From assembly GCA_964482435.1 (NCBI GenBank), contig CAYZXL010000012.1:50974-114973 (forward strand): 64,000 nucleotides of DNA, given 5' to 3'. Within the stretch, counting starts at the first letter, position 1. Every line of letters starts with the position of its first letter. The stretch comes from CAYZXL01 sp964482435. GTDB lineage: Bacteria; Auribacterota; JABMQX01. Positions 50,992 to 60,500 of the stretch are shown piece after piece. Made by a program: the position numbers and the translations under genes. Under the pieces are notes generated by a model that did not search any database, was not told the origin of the DNA, and saw only the letters and a program-made list of their open reading frames with translations.

Positions 50992-53023
50992 GAAGAAATC
51001 TATGTGGCATCTTTCTCCCCTCCTTCTGCTTTTTCTTCTGTTTCTGCCGTGCCATGCCGAACAGCCACAGGAGCAGACATTCCCCACATTTGAGGCGGAC
51101 AAGCTGACCATCAAAGAAGCCGGAAACGTCATCTCTTACGAGGGGAATGTCAGGATGACGTACGGCGACGCTTCCCTCACCGCCGACAAGGTTACGTACT
51201 GGAGGAAAGAAGGGATAGTGGAAGCGGAGGGGAAGGTCGTCTTCCGAAGGGGAAAGCAGTTCGTGTGCGGGGCGGGGATGAGATACAACGTCAACACCGG
51301 TGAAGGAGTCACCCGATTCGCTTCCAGCGCGATGTACCCCTGGTACGGCTGGGGCCAGAAAATCACTCGCGTCTCTGACAAGCTCTACAAGGTCGAGAAC
51401 GGGTACATAACCACCTGCGATTACCTCAAGCCCCACTGGCGAATCCAGGCAAAGGAAATTCTCATGTACCCCGACGAAAAAGTCGTCGCAAAGGGAGCCG
51501 TTTTCTACGCCGGGAAAGTCCCGCTTGCCTACATTCCGAAGTACACCCATCGGCTCGACGACACGCGCTTCCCATTCACGATTTCCCCTGGGCACAACTC
51601 CGATTGGGGCACTTACCTTCTGACCGCTTACAACACAATCATCAAGGGAGTAAAGACGACGCTCCACCTCGACTATCGACAGAAGAACGGCTTTGCCGGG
51701 GGAGTTGATGCGGCGTTCACGACGAAGGGGGGCAAGGGGGTACTTGAGACGTATTACGCCGACGACCGCCACCGGGAGTTGCCCGACGGAAAGACCGTCG
51801 AGGATCAGCGATACCGAATTCACTATGGGCAAGTCCAGGACCTCGGCCACAGCACCCTCGCCACCGTAGAAATCAATAAGCTGAGCGATATTGACGCCCT
51901 GGACGACTTCTTCCGGGACAAATACGAGGACGAAATCCACCCGCGAAGCTTCGTCAACATCACCCGGTACGACCCCCGCTACACCTTGAGCCTTTTCGTT
52001 CAAAAGAGGCTCAACGACTTTTTCAACGAGACGGAGCGGCTTCCGGAGCTTTCGCTGGACATACGGAGTCAGCGCATTCCCGGTACTCCATTCTACTATC
52101 AGGGAATCAATAGCCTGGCGAATCTCCGCCAGGAATTCGCCAATGACGAACAGCCCTCATACGACGCCTTCCGATTCGACACTTATCATCGCGTCTCCTA
52201 CCCGAGGAAGTACTTCGGCTGGCTGACAATGGTCCCCCGCGTCTGGCTGCGCGGCACGTATTTCACGAAAGGAATCGAGGACGAGAACCTCTTCCGGGGG
52301 GCGATGGGAACGGAGCTTGAGTTTTTCACAAAGATTTTCCGGACGTGGGACGTCGAGAACAAAAAGCTCGGCATTTACGGCTTGCGGCACGTCGTGGAGC
52401 CTTCCCTCATGTACGCGTTCGCCCCCGACCCCACGGTTGACCCGGAGGAACTTTTCCAGTTCGACAAAGTGGACACGGTGGACTACATGAACCAGCTCCG
52501 AATGGGCGTCCGCAACAAGCTCCAGACGAAACGAAGAAATCAGACCTGGGACCTGATTGATTTCAATGTCTATACCTACTACTTCCCGAAGGAAAGCCCC
52601 GAAGGAAATGACTTTTCAGACATGTTTTTCGACATAGAGGTCTGGCCCTCAAACCGTCTGAAATTCGAGGCGGATGCCCGCTGGGACATGTACGAGGGGA
52701 CGATTGACGAATTGAATACGCAGTTTACGATTTACAACGAGGACAAGTGGGCTTTCAACATCGAGCACAGACACCGCCTCGATGAAAGCGACCTCCTCGC
52801 CTCGGAATTCTACTACCGGATCAACTCAAACTGGGCGATTAAGGTTTATGAGAGGTATGAGTTCGAAACGAGCGAACTCGAGGAGATAGAGGTCACGATT
52901 TACCGCGACCTGCACGATTGGCAGTCGGCATTTTCCTACCGGCACAGGGAGGACGCGGACCAGTTCTGGGTGCTGTTCTACCTGAAGCCCTACCCCGAAA
53001 TCCCCATCGCGAGCGGGCACTGA
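50981..53023 (+). CDS. lptD: LPS-assembly protein LptD
   Basis: A 680-residue outer-membrane protein that inserts lipopolysaccharide into the outer leaflet. A signal peptide (MWHLSPLLLLFLLFLPCHA) is followed by an OstA/LptA-type jellyroll (residues ~35-140; ISYEGNVRMTYGDASLTADK) and a long beta-barrel domain (from ~200, ending WVLFYLKPYPEIPIASGH) typical of LptD. It overlaps the epimerase gene by 11 bp and so is made with it. This is strong evidence for an LPS-bearing outer membrane. LptE was not seen. Length is at the short end of the family. Confidence 0.9.
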   Translation: MNSRKKSMWHLSPLLLLFLLFLPCHAEQPQEQTFPTFEADKLTIKEAGNVISYEGNVRMTYGDASLTADKVTYWRKEGIVEAEGKVVFRRGKQFVCGAGMRYNVNTGEGVTRFASSAMYPWYGWGQKITRVSDKLYKVENGYITTCDYLKPHWRIQAKEILMYPDEKVVAKGAVFYAGKVPLAYIPKYTHRLDDTRFPFTISPGHNSDWGTYLLTAYNTIIKGVKTTLHLDYRQKNGFAGGVDAAFTTKGGKGVLETYYADDRHRELPDGKTVEDQRYRIHYGQVQDLGHSTLATVEINKLSDIDALDDFFRDKYEDEIHPRSFVNITRYDPRYTLSLFVQKRLNDFFNETERLPELSLDIRSQRIPGTPFYYQGINSLANLRQEFANDEQPSYDAFRFDTYHRVSYPRKYFGWLTMVPRVWLRGTYFTKGIEDENLFRGAMGTELEFFTKIFRTWDVENKKLGIYGLRHVVEPSLMYAFAPDPTVDPEELFQFDKVDTVDYMNQLRMGVRNKLQTKRRNQTWDLIDFNVYTYYFPKESPEGNDFSDMFFDIEVWPSNRLKFEADARWDMYEGTIDELNTQFTIYNEDKWAFNIEHRHRLDESDLLASEFYYRINSNWAIKVYERYEFETSELEEIEVTIYRDLHDWQSAFSYRHREDADQFWVLFYLKPYPEIPIASGH

Positions 53024-53369
53024 TCCGGGTGGCGTGGACTGACCGTGCTCGGAGGAGGCGGAACATGGTTCTGTGGGGGCGCCATGCGTCTCGGCAGATT
53101 TGGCGCGTACCGCGCTGTAGGGGAGGGCGCTTTCAGGCAGCCTGGACAGGGAAGGCCGGTGACCGGGGTTCCCCGCGCCTGGCCCAATCCAGGATGAACC
53201 AGCAAGACGCAAAGGCACGAAGAGAACTGCCCGCGGGGTGCTCAGTGTCTTCGTGGTTAAGCCGATGGCCGGCGCAAAGGAAAAGCCCTCCTTTGAGAGG
53301 GCTTCGCCTTGCCGGAAAGGGACAGAATCCCTTCCCGCAGCTCTCTATCGTTTAGTCCGTGTCAGGATA
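53024..53369. other. Non-coding gap after lptD
   Basis: Holds a repeat-like stretch near 53203-53262 (AAGACGCAAAGGCACGAAG then CTTCGTGGTTAAG, an imperfect palindrome) and the minus-strand terminator at 53277-53304. No coding frame with support is visible. Confidence 0.5.
53277..53304 (-). terminator. Intrinsic terminator of the small lipoprotein gene
   Basis: On the minus strand AAGCCCTC and GAGGGCTT (8-bp stem, 6-base loop) are followed by TTTCCTTT. It lies 66 bp past the lipoprotein stop. Confidence 0.78.
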
Positions 53370-53507
53370 CTTTATTGGCTTTGCGTGAGTTTACTTCTTC
53401 TCTTCCACCGGCTCCTTCACCGGCTCCTCATCCTTCTTCTTGCCGCAGCCAACCATGACTGTTGCAAGAAACGCTCCCAACAGGACTAATGCCACCCACT
53501 TCCTCAT
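53370..53507 (-). CDS. Small predicted lipoprotein (45 residues)
   Basis: Begins MRKWVALVLLGAFLATVMVG followed by the lipobox cysteine, with GGAGGTGACAATC in perfect position before the ATG. The mature peptide is about 25 residues, lysine- and glutamate-rich, ending in serine, lysine and glutamine. Such short lipoproteins are usually missed by automatic callers. Its own terminator at 53277-53304 supports expression. The residues EERRSK come from GAAGAGAGAAGAAGT; a GA deletion would give EEKK and a stop, so the reading frame end may be uncertain. Function unknown; the acylated N-terminus implies membrane anchoring. Confidence 0.72.
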
Positions 53508-54045
53508 GATTGTCACCTCCTTTCGCCCATTTTAACCATCTATCGGGGGAATCGCTCGCCCCCGGTCAACTAAAAACCCTTCCTCGGCCCCAGGCCGAAG
53601 GAGGCTACTGGTGCATCACTTGCACCAATGTAACCGGCAATATAACAGCCGTCCCCTGCCAATGCAAGCTTTTTTTTCGCCGAAAAATCTGCCTTGCTAC
53701 GGCCAGGGAAACCTCGAGCCAGGGCCTCTCTGGCCGATAATATATACTGTCGTCAAACTGAAAACAAGACTTTTTTTCGCCTGTTTCCTGCAGGCTTTTT
53801 TGCCGTCGGTCGGCGTGGTCCGGCGCGAAAGCAAAGCAGCAACTCGCGGCAGCACATGGCGCAGACCCAGTGGCCTGCGCGGCGCCCCCCGACATCCATT
53901 TGCTTGGCCGCCAGCGCTCACGAGAAGTACGCACCATCCGATGGCGCGCCCTCGCGTCGCGGGAGAACGCCAGAGCGAGGCGACTCACGGAAGGGCTGAG
54001 AGACGCAGGGCGGTTGAGCAGCCCATCACGCACGGAGGGCCCCGC
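53508..54045. other. Non-coding gap between the lipoprotein and DUF4091 genes
   Basis: About 540 bp, with a T-run near 53670 and again near 53773 (GACTTTTTTTCGCC) and no plausible gene. Open frames in it are the antisense of each other. The T-runs follow weak hairpins and may end transcription of the DUF4091 gene downstream on the minus strand, but no strong terminator is clear. Confidence 0.45.
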
Positions 54046-55830
54046 TTATTCCATCCGCGTCGAGGCCCGCAGCCCAGGAAGCCTATCCAGCTTGACGATG
54101 GTTCTGGCGATTTGGGTTCGGGCGGCGTAGAGCTTCTGCGGGTCCTTTTCGTAATCGGTCAAGCTCCGGACAAGCGTGTCAACGATGGCCATCGTCCGCT
54201 CGCCCTCCGCGATCGCGTCGGCGAAGGATGGATCGGTCTTTCTCTTCAAGGCTTGTGTTGCTTGAGAAAGGAGCCAGAAGTATTCTCTGTCCTCCAGCCC
54301 CTCTCTGAGCATTTCAAAGCGAATGGAATTGATGGGCGGACAGACCATCGGCGTTTCTGACTTCTCTTTCGCGGGGGGATAGAGAAGCCTCCCATCGCCG
54401 TTTCCCCAGGTTCCGCCTTCGGGGGAATAGGACATTGTTGTAGTCCAGGGGTTCTGTGCCCAATATGTAACCGACCAGTAAAGGCAGCCGTTTGTGCTGT
54501 ATTTCTGAATCATCCAGAAGCGGATGCGGTGGTTGATCGCCGGGTGGTCAATGAAGTTGTTAGGATAGGGATGGTGAGGGCCGCAGCAGACGTACCACCA
54601 GACCCATTCGCCGACAGATTCCCTCTCTTTCGCTCGCTCGGGTTCAAAGAGGCTCAGGACGGGCACCCAGAGGTCAACGCCCCCGTAGAAGAACGGCAGA
54701 GGGGCTTTGTCGTGGCAGAAAGTCAGAAGGCGGCGGAGTCGCTGGTCGGCTTCCTTCAGGAACATCATGCCCTGCAAAACTTCGCCATACTTGTCGCGCG
54801 GAGGCTCGTCTATCCAATAGTCGTAGGCTTTGCTGAGCCAGCCTTTTTCGGCGAGATGCTGGCAGACCTTGCGGATGACCTGGGTTTTCAACTCCTTTTC
54901 TTCGGGCGTGCCAAAGCGGGGCGAGATGTCGAACCCGGAAACGATGGAGTCGAAGTTGAAGGCGGTGAAGGCGTATTCGTCGAGGTATTTGTGGGCGGCT
55001 TTGTCGAAATCGCTGAAATCGAGGCTGATTCGGTCTTCGGGCTTGGCGGCGGTCGGATTGACGCGGCATTTGATGGGGTGAAACGCCATCGGAGAATAGG
55101 GGGAAATTCGGTGTTTGGCGCAGTTCTGCATGTAGAGGTCGTGAGTCTTCTCCTTGTCTTCCTCGGATTTGAGCCCGTGGTAGTCGGCGTTCAGATGGAC
55201 GCCGTAAGCGGTCTCGGTGTGGGTTTCTTTCGGAAGCGTGAAATCGTAAACCTCAAGCTGAACCGGTATTTCCTCCAGGGACGAGCCGCCTACCGTCAGG
55301 GTGATTCCGCCGCGATACAGGCCCGCCGGAGTCTCCGGAGGGACATAGACCGTGAACCATATGGGCTGGTTTTCGCCCGTGTTCAGGACGAGGTTTCCCT
55401 GGAAAGGGGGGAGCGGGTCAGGGTACATGCCGACGTGTCCGAGGGCATCGGTGGGCTTTTCGACCTTCACGTACCCGACGAGGTTGACCTCCACGTTCTT
55501 GGCAGGGATGGTCGCTCCGGACTCGCCTTTGAAGTCGCTGACGTCAATGAAGTTGACAACGGGGACGGCTTCCTGCGGCCGCAAGACGAGCTGAAACGGC
55601 TCGTATTCGTTTCGGGCGGCGGAGATGCGAATCGCCTCGCTTTTTGCCTTGGGGACGCTCGTCTCTTGAAAGACCTTGTAGGTTCCTTCCGCCCACCAGA
55701 TGCAGCCCTCCGGATACTCCCGAAGGACATAGCCAAACCCCTGTTCCGCGGGGACTGCGACGGTGGACAACAAGCCCGCGGCAACGAGCGCTGCGCCGAT
55801 CACGTGTGCTTTCCTCTCGGTCCTTTTCAT
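54046..55830 (-). CDS. Exported DUF4091 (GH123-like) protein
   Basis: A 594-residue secreted protein. The ATG at 55830 follows GGAGGGGA; the frame is open 68 codons further upstream without a ribosome-binding site. The N-terminus (HVIGAALVAAGLLSTVAVPA) is a signal peptide. Residues ~40-250 form a beta-rich domain (YEPFQLVLRPQEAVPVVNF) and the C-terminal two thirds is the DUF4091 domain, with YDYWIDEPPRDKYGE as the likely acidic active-site pair and REGLEDREYFWLLS near the end. DUF4091 is related to GH123 N-acetyl-beta-galactosaminidases. Secretion suggests breakdown of amino-sugar glycans. Activity is inferred. Confidence 0.88.
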   Translation of the reverse strand: MKRTERKAHVIGAALVAAGLLSTVAVPAEQGFGYVLREYPEGCIWWAEGTYKVFQETSVPKAKSEAIRISAARNEYEPFQLVLRPQEAVPVVNFIDVSDFKGESGATIPAKNVEVNLVGYVKVEKPTDALGHVGMYPDPLPPFQGNLVLNTGENQPIWFTVYVPPETPAGLYRGGITLTVGGSSLEEIPVQLEVYDFTLPKETHTETAYGVHLNADYHGLKSEEDKEKTHDLYMQNCAKHRISPYSPMAFHPIKCRVNPTAAKPEDRISLDFSDFDKAAHKYLDEYAFTAFNFDSIVSGFDISPRFGTPEEKELKTQVIRKVCQHLAEKGWLSKAYDYWIDEPPRDKYGEVLQGMMFLKEADQRLRRLLTFCHDKAPLPFFYGGVDLWVPVLSLFEPERAKERESVGEWVWWYVCCGPHHPYPNNFIDHPAINHRIRFWMIQKYSTNGCLYWSVTYWAQNPWTTTMSYSPEGGTWGNGDGRLLYPPAKEKSETPMVCPPINSIRFEMLREGLEDREYFWLLSQATQALKRKTDPSFADAIAEGERTMAIVDTLVRSLTDYEKDPQKLYAARTQIARTIVKLDRLPGLRASTRME

Positions 55831-55941
55831 CATTCCCCTCCAGTTCTCAGTAGTTCGTATCGCACCAGCGACGGTTAATGGTCTGAGGAGTCGTTCCGAC
55901 CTCCGAGACTGCTGACTAACAGGGCCTTTTCTGTTTCCCGC

Positions 55942-55970
55942 ATGATATGCGTATGCGTCGTGGTTGTCAA
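55942..55970 (-). promoter_or_regulatory. Sigma-70-type promoter of the DUF4091 gene
   Basis: On the minus strand TTGACA (55970-55965), a 17-base spacer and TATCAT (55947-55942), 112 bases before the start at 55830. Confidence 0.68.
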
Positions 55971-56420
55971 ACGCGGCGCCTGGGTGGTCGCGGCTACCTT
56001 TGGGCGGTGGACTCCGAGCGTGGGCCTTGAGCAAAGCGTCCCCCGCGGAACGCGGGGCGGGATCAACAGCAACGCCGCCCTTTCGTGATGGACATCGAGC
56101 ACACGAGCATTCTCGGGAGGGTATGGCTCAACCTGTGTCGCCTCCCGCGCGGGCCTGATTGGACTCGCGCTCCTCGTTCCAGAAGCGTCGCCCAAAAGGG
56201 CCGGTCGGCACGAGTCCCTCGAAGCGGCCTAACCGGGAAAGGCCAACCGGGATGGGGAAGCCGGGGGGAATCGGCCGACTGCCTCCCCTCGGGGCCCTCT
56301 GCCCCGCCCCTCTCCACTTGTGGAAAGGGGATAGGGGTGAGGGTCCACCAGAAGCCTCGGCCCTCTTCGGGCGACCACCCCGCCCGAAAGTGAGAGCTTA
56401 CACCTGCGAAAACGATAGGC

Positions 56421-56449
56421 TTGACAGGGGAGCAAACACGCGGTATATT
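56421..56449 (+). promoter_or_regulatory. Sigma-70-type promoter of the prepilin-like gene
   Basis: TTGACA (56421-56426), a 17-base spacer and TATATT (56444-56449), 91 bases before the GTG at 56540. It is nearly consensus and almost identical in form to the rRNA promoter at 63554. Confidence 0.75.
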
Positions 56450-56539
56450 ACAATTGAAATTGGAACATAGCTTTGTTAAGATAGGCGCCGAAAGCGTTTC
56501 GACGGACTTCTATTTCTCAGGAAAAAGGAGGAGCACGAC

Positions 56540-57301
56540 GTGAAAACAAGACGAGCGACAGGGTTTACTCTCATAGAACTTCTGGTTGTCATCGCCATTC
56601 TCGCAATACTGGCGGCTCTGCTATTGCCTGCCCTACAAAGCGCAAAGGAAAAGGCGAGGGATGGCGTCTGCAAATCGAACTTGAAAAACCTTGTTAATGC
56701 CATGTTCACGTTTGAGGCGGAGCATGGGTTTCTCCCTGCGCCGGGGTGGGCTGGGAGGAATGACGAGTTCGACTGGACGTGGGGAGGCAACGTTGTTGCG
56801 GTGCCCCAGGACAACCCCGATTCGCTGCAAAGGGTACACATTGAGGAGGGGGCGCTGTGGCCATATGTTACGGGACTGCCACGAGTTGGGCCTTTCGGGA
56901 GCGCAAGCAGGGGAGTGAAGGATGAGAAGTGGTACACCTCGGCGAGCACGAATACATACCTTTGTCCCTCTGCTGGTCCGTCGGGGAAAGCGAGGGGCTT
57001 AAGCTACTCGATGAACTATTTTCTGCAGAACCCGCCGGGCCAAACAATCTCGAGCTACATGAAGCTGTCGCAGATCAAGAAGGATTCCCAGACGGTTCTG
57101 TTAGTTGACGAGAGTGAGCTAACCCTGAACGACGGGCTTTTCCTCCCGACAGGGCACGAACTCGCGATACCCGACCTCCTCTTGAAGCACACGGGCGGGG
57201 GCAACATTTCCTTCTGTGATGGACACGTCCAGTGGATAGAGAAGAAGAGGCTGAGGGATATCATGTCCGCTAACTCGGAGTATTGGGACCCTCTTCGGTG
57301 A
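56540..57301 (+). CDS. Prepilin-like protein with H-x9-DG motif
   Basis: A 253-residue type II/IV pseudopilin-like protein. The N-terminus TGFTLIELLVVIAILAILAA is a prepilin signal with the cleavage site before F and the glutamate at mature position 5. The C-terminal motif is HTGGGNISFCDG, that is H-x9-DG, typical of the family that is expanded in Planctomycetes, Lentisphaerae and related phyla. It begins at GTG, preceded by AAAAAGGAGGAGCACGAC. A promoter and a terminator isolate it as a single transcript. A prepilin peptidase is not in the window. Role in secretion, adhesion or surface coating is unclear. Confidence 0.93.
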   Translation: MKTRRATGFTLIELLVVIAILAILAALLLPALQSAKEKARDGVCKSNLKNLVNAMFTFEAEHGFLPAPGWAGRNDEFDWTWGGNVVAVPQDNPDSLQRVHIEEGALWPYVTGLPRVGPFGSASRGVKDEKWYTSASTNTYLCPSAGPSGKARGLSYSMNYFLQNPPGQTISSYMKLSQIKKDSQTVLLVDESELTLNDGLFLPTGHELAIPDLLLKHTGGGNISFCDGHVQWIEKKRLRDIMSANSEYWDPLR

Positions 57302-57356
57302 GAACATGTAATTGTTAGCCCCTGCCGTGCCGGATAGGCAGGCTGGGGACGAATCG

Positions 57357-57389
57357 GCCGCCAGCGGAATTTGCTGGCGGCTGTTTTTT
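57357..57389 (+). terminator. Intrinsic terminator after the prepilin-like gene
   Basis: GCCGCCAGC (57357-57365) and GCTGGCGGC (57373-57381) form a perfect 9-bp stem, followed by TGTTTTTT. Confidence 0.92.
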
Positions 57390-57425
57390 GGGCCCCCGAG
57401 GGCGATAAAAAGGCGAAATTTGCTC

Positions 57426-57454
57426 TTGACTTTCGCCCATTTTTCGCCTACATA
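57426..57454 (+). promoter_or_regulatory. Possible promoter of the DNA polymerase gene
   Basis: TTGACT (57426-57431), 17 bases, then TACATA (57449-57454), 61 bases before the GTG at 57516. The -10 is weak. Confidence 0.42.
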
Positions 57455-57515
57455 GGGGAGAGTCAAGAAAACCGGAATGTCGCTTGCTGGATCCGCAGGA
57501 TAGAGGGGCAAGCCG

Positions 57516-60500
57516 GTGAAAAGTTTCACACATTTGCACGTTCACAGCAACTACAGTCTGATGTCGGGGGCGAATGCGATTGAAGAAATCGTGCTCGCCG
57601 CCGTGGAAATGGGGATGACCTCGATTGCCCTGACGGACACAAACGCCATGTATGGGATTGTCCCTTTCTACCAGTCGGCGAAGGGGGCTGGGATAAAGCC
57701 AATCATAGGGACGGAAATCGAGGTCGGGAATCGCTCGATCGTGCTTCTGGCAAAAAATGAGGCGGGTTATAGCACCCTCTGCCGGATTGTGTCAAAGAGG
57801 CAGTTCGACGACGACTTCCCGATGGAGCACAATCCCCACAGGGGGCAATTCGCAAAAAAGGGCTGCAGTGCGGGAGAGAAGGCTGCCGCGGAAGTAGCTA
57901 AGTTAGTGGAGCTTCTGGAGGGTTCCGCGGAGAACATCTTCATTCTGGTTGGCGATGCGGAGATCGTTTCAGCTCTTGCTCGAACCGAGGCCCGCAAAAG
58001 CCTCTATGTCCGCCTTGAGAATTACGGTGATTATTCCAGCAAAAAGAAGTGCCGGGAGCTTATGGAATTGGCGAGGCGGGAGAATCTTCCTGTCGTGGCA
58101 GCCAATGACGTGCACTTCGTCAAGCCGGAGGAATACGCCGTTCACCGTCTCCTTTCAGCGATCGGGGCGAACACGACCCTTGCGTGGCACGGGCGTCCCG
58201 CCCGTGAAGAATCATGGGCAAGATGCCCATGCCACGGTGTGGATGAAAACGCCTCCTCAGAGAAAAGCTGGATGAGAAGCCCACAGGAAATGCAATCTCT
58301 CTTTCGGGACATTCCCGAAGCGATAGCCAACGCGGAAAAAATCGCTTCCGAATGCAACGTTGACCTTCAACTCGGAAAGATAAAGCTGCCGATCTTTCCC
58401 GTTCCCGAAGGGGAGACGCCTTTTTCTTATTTGAGAAGGATTTGTTACCGGGGAGCGGAGAAGAGGTACGGAACAATTACCCCGGAGGTCCGCAGGTTGT
58501 TGGAGCACGAGTTATCCGTCATCGGGAAGCTCGGATATGCCAATTATTTTCTTGTCGTGTGGGACATCGCTTTATACGCCTATCGGAAGGGGATTCCATC
58601 CGTCGGGAGAGGTTCTGCCGCAAACAGCATTGTGTCTTACTGCTTAGGACTGACACACGTCTGCCCCATACGACATAAGCTTTTCTTCGAGCGATTCCTC
58701 AACTTAGAGAGGAAGGATTGCCCCGACGTTGACCTCGACTTCTGCTGGAGGAGGAGGGATGAGGTTCTCAACTACGTTTACAGAAAGTACGGCGAAGATA
58801 AGGTGGCGATGATATGCACGTTCAACACCTTTGCGTTGAGGGCTTCCATACGGGAGGTTGCCAAGGTGATGGGCTTGCTCAGCGACGAGGTAAGCAACTT
58901 CACGCGGCGAATCCCCCATTTCGATTTCGGCTGTATGGGAAAAATCGTCGAGGACGTTCCCGAATGCCGCGACCTTCCCATTGATGAGGAGCCGTGGAAA
59001 AGCATACTCAAAATGGCGTCGAGGATTGCGGGTTTCCCACGCCACCTGAGCACGCACGCCGGCGGAATCGTGATAGCACCGTCGCCGATAACGGATTTCA
59101 TGCCCGTTCAGTATGCGGCGAAGGGGCTGGTCATCACGCAGTACAGCATGAATCCGGTGGAAGATATGGGGTTAGTGAAAATTGACCTCCTGGGGCAGAG
59201 GTCCCTCTCCGTGATTGCCGACGTCGTCGAGAAAGTCCGGCAGAAATACGCCATTAAGCTGAGCATGAACGAACTGAAGGAGGGCGACCCAAAGACAATC
59301 GGACTCTGGCGAGATGGAAAAACGATCGGCTGTTTCCAGATTGAGTCGCCGTGCATGCGGGGGCTTCTGCGAAAGCTCCACGTGGACAACATGGAAATTC
59401 TCATTGCCGCCAGCTCCCTGGTTCGCCCTGGTCCCTCCGACGGCGGAATGACGAAGGTTTTCATCAATCGGTACAACGGCAAGGAACCGGTTACTTACCT
59501 CCACCCCGCTCTGGAGCCGATTTTGAAAGAGACCCTCGGCGTCATGGTCTATCAGGAAGACGTCATCAAGGTCGCCAATAGGATTGCCGGGCTGAGTTTT
59601 GGCGAGGCGGAGCTGCTCCGCAAGAGCATGAGCAAGAAGCGGGGTATCGAAGCCATCGCTTCCTATGAGGAGCGGTTTGTTTCGGGAGCGATTCGCAAGG
59701 GGATAAAGCCGGACGTGGCAAAGGAGCTGTGGCGGCAGCTCTCCAGTTTCGCGGGGTACGCTTTCTGCAAAGCACACAGCGCATCTTACGCCTACGTTTC
59801 ATATCAGGCGACGTATTTGAAAGTCCATTTCCCGGCGGAATTCATGGCGGCGGTTCTCGCCAACGGAGGAGGGTTCTACCACCAGGCCGCGTACGTCAGC
59901 CAAGCGCGGCGGTTGGGCTTGCGAATCTTACCCCCAGACGTGAACCACGCGGAAATGAACTTCACCGGCGAGGACGACTGGATAAGGGTCGGGCTTGGCC
60001 AGGTGAAATCGTTGACGGAGAGAACCGCCCGGTCCATCGTCGCCTCGCGGCAGAGAGGCCCTTACACTTCCCTTGCCAACTTCTGCGCGAGAACCACCGC
60101 AACGCTCGGCGAGGTTCAGAACCTCATTCGCTGCGGCGCATTCGACAGTTTCGGGCAGACCCGCCCGCAACTTCTCTGGGAGGTGGACCTCAGTTTCGGA
60201 GAGAGGTTCGCCGATGGTTTGGCCCGCCTCCGCGGCCGGTTCTTCGAGGAGCGTCATGGGATGGAGGACGCCGATTTGTTTGGCTGGCTGCTCGGCTCGT
60301 GGAACGGAAATGGGAAAGGCGCCTCTCAACGTTCACCGAGGGAGACGACGAGCTTTTCAGAAGGAGTTTCGTTCGCGTCGCAACCCGCCCGCGAAGCCCT
60401 CGCCGCAATCGCGGAACAAACTCGCGTGCCGCGATTCGACGACTACACCGTCGAAAAGAAGATTCAGGACGAGATGGAAATTCTCGGCTTTCCCGTAACG

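Larger units (their letters stand above)
55831..56539. other. Divergent region between DUF4091 and prepilin genes
   Basis: About 700 bp with two good promoters facing away from each other (55942-55970 and 56421-56449). The middle part has a palindromic stretch around 56300-56345 (CCCCTCTCCACTTGTGGAAA). No credible gene. No RNA is recognised. Confidence 0.6.

Noticed and set aside
50912..52003. 363-codon minus-strand open frame
   Set aside because: Antisense of lptD and of the epimerase end; no family features.
54529..55878. 449-codon plus-strand open frame
   Set aside because: Antisense of the DUF4091 gene; GC-rich third-position bias makes long shadow frames common here.
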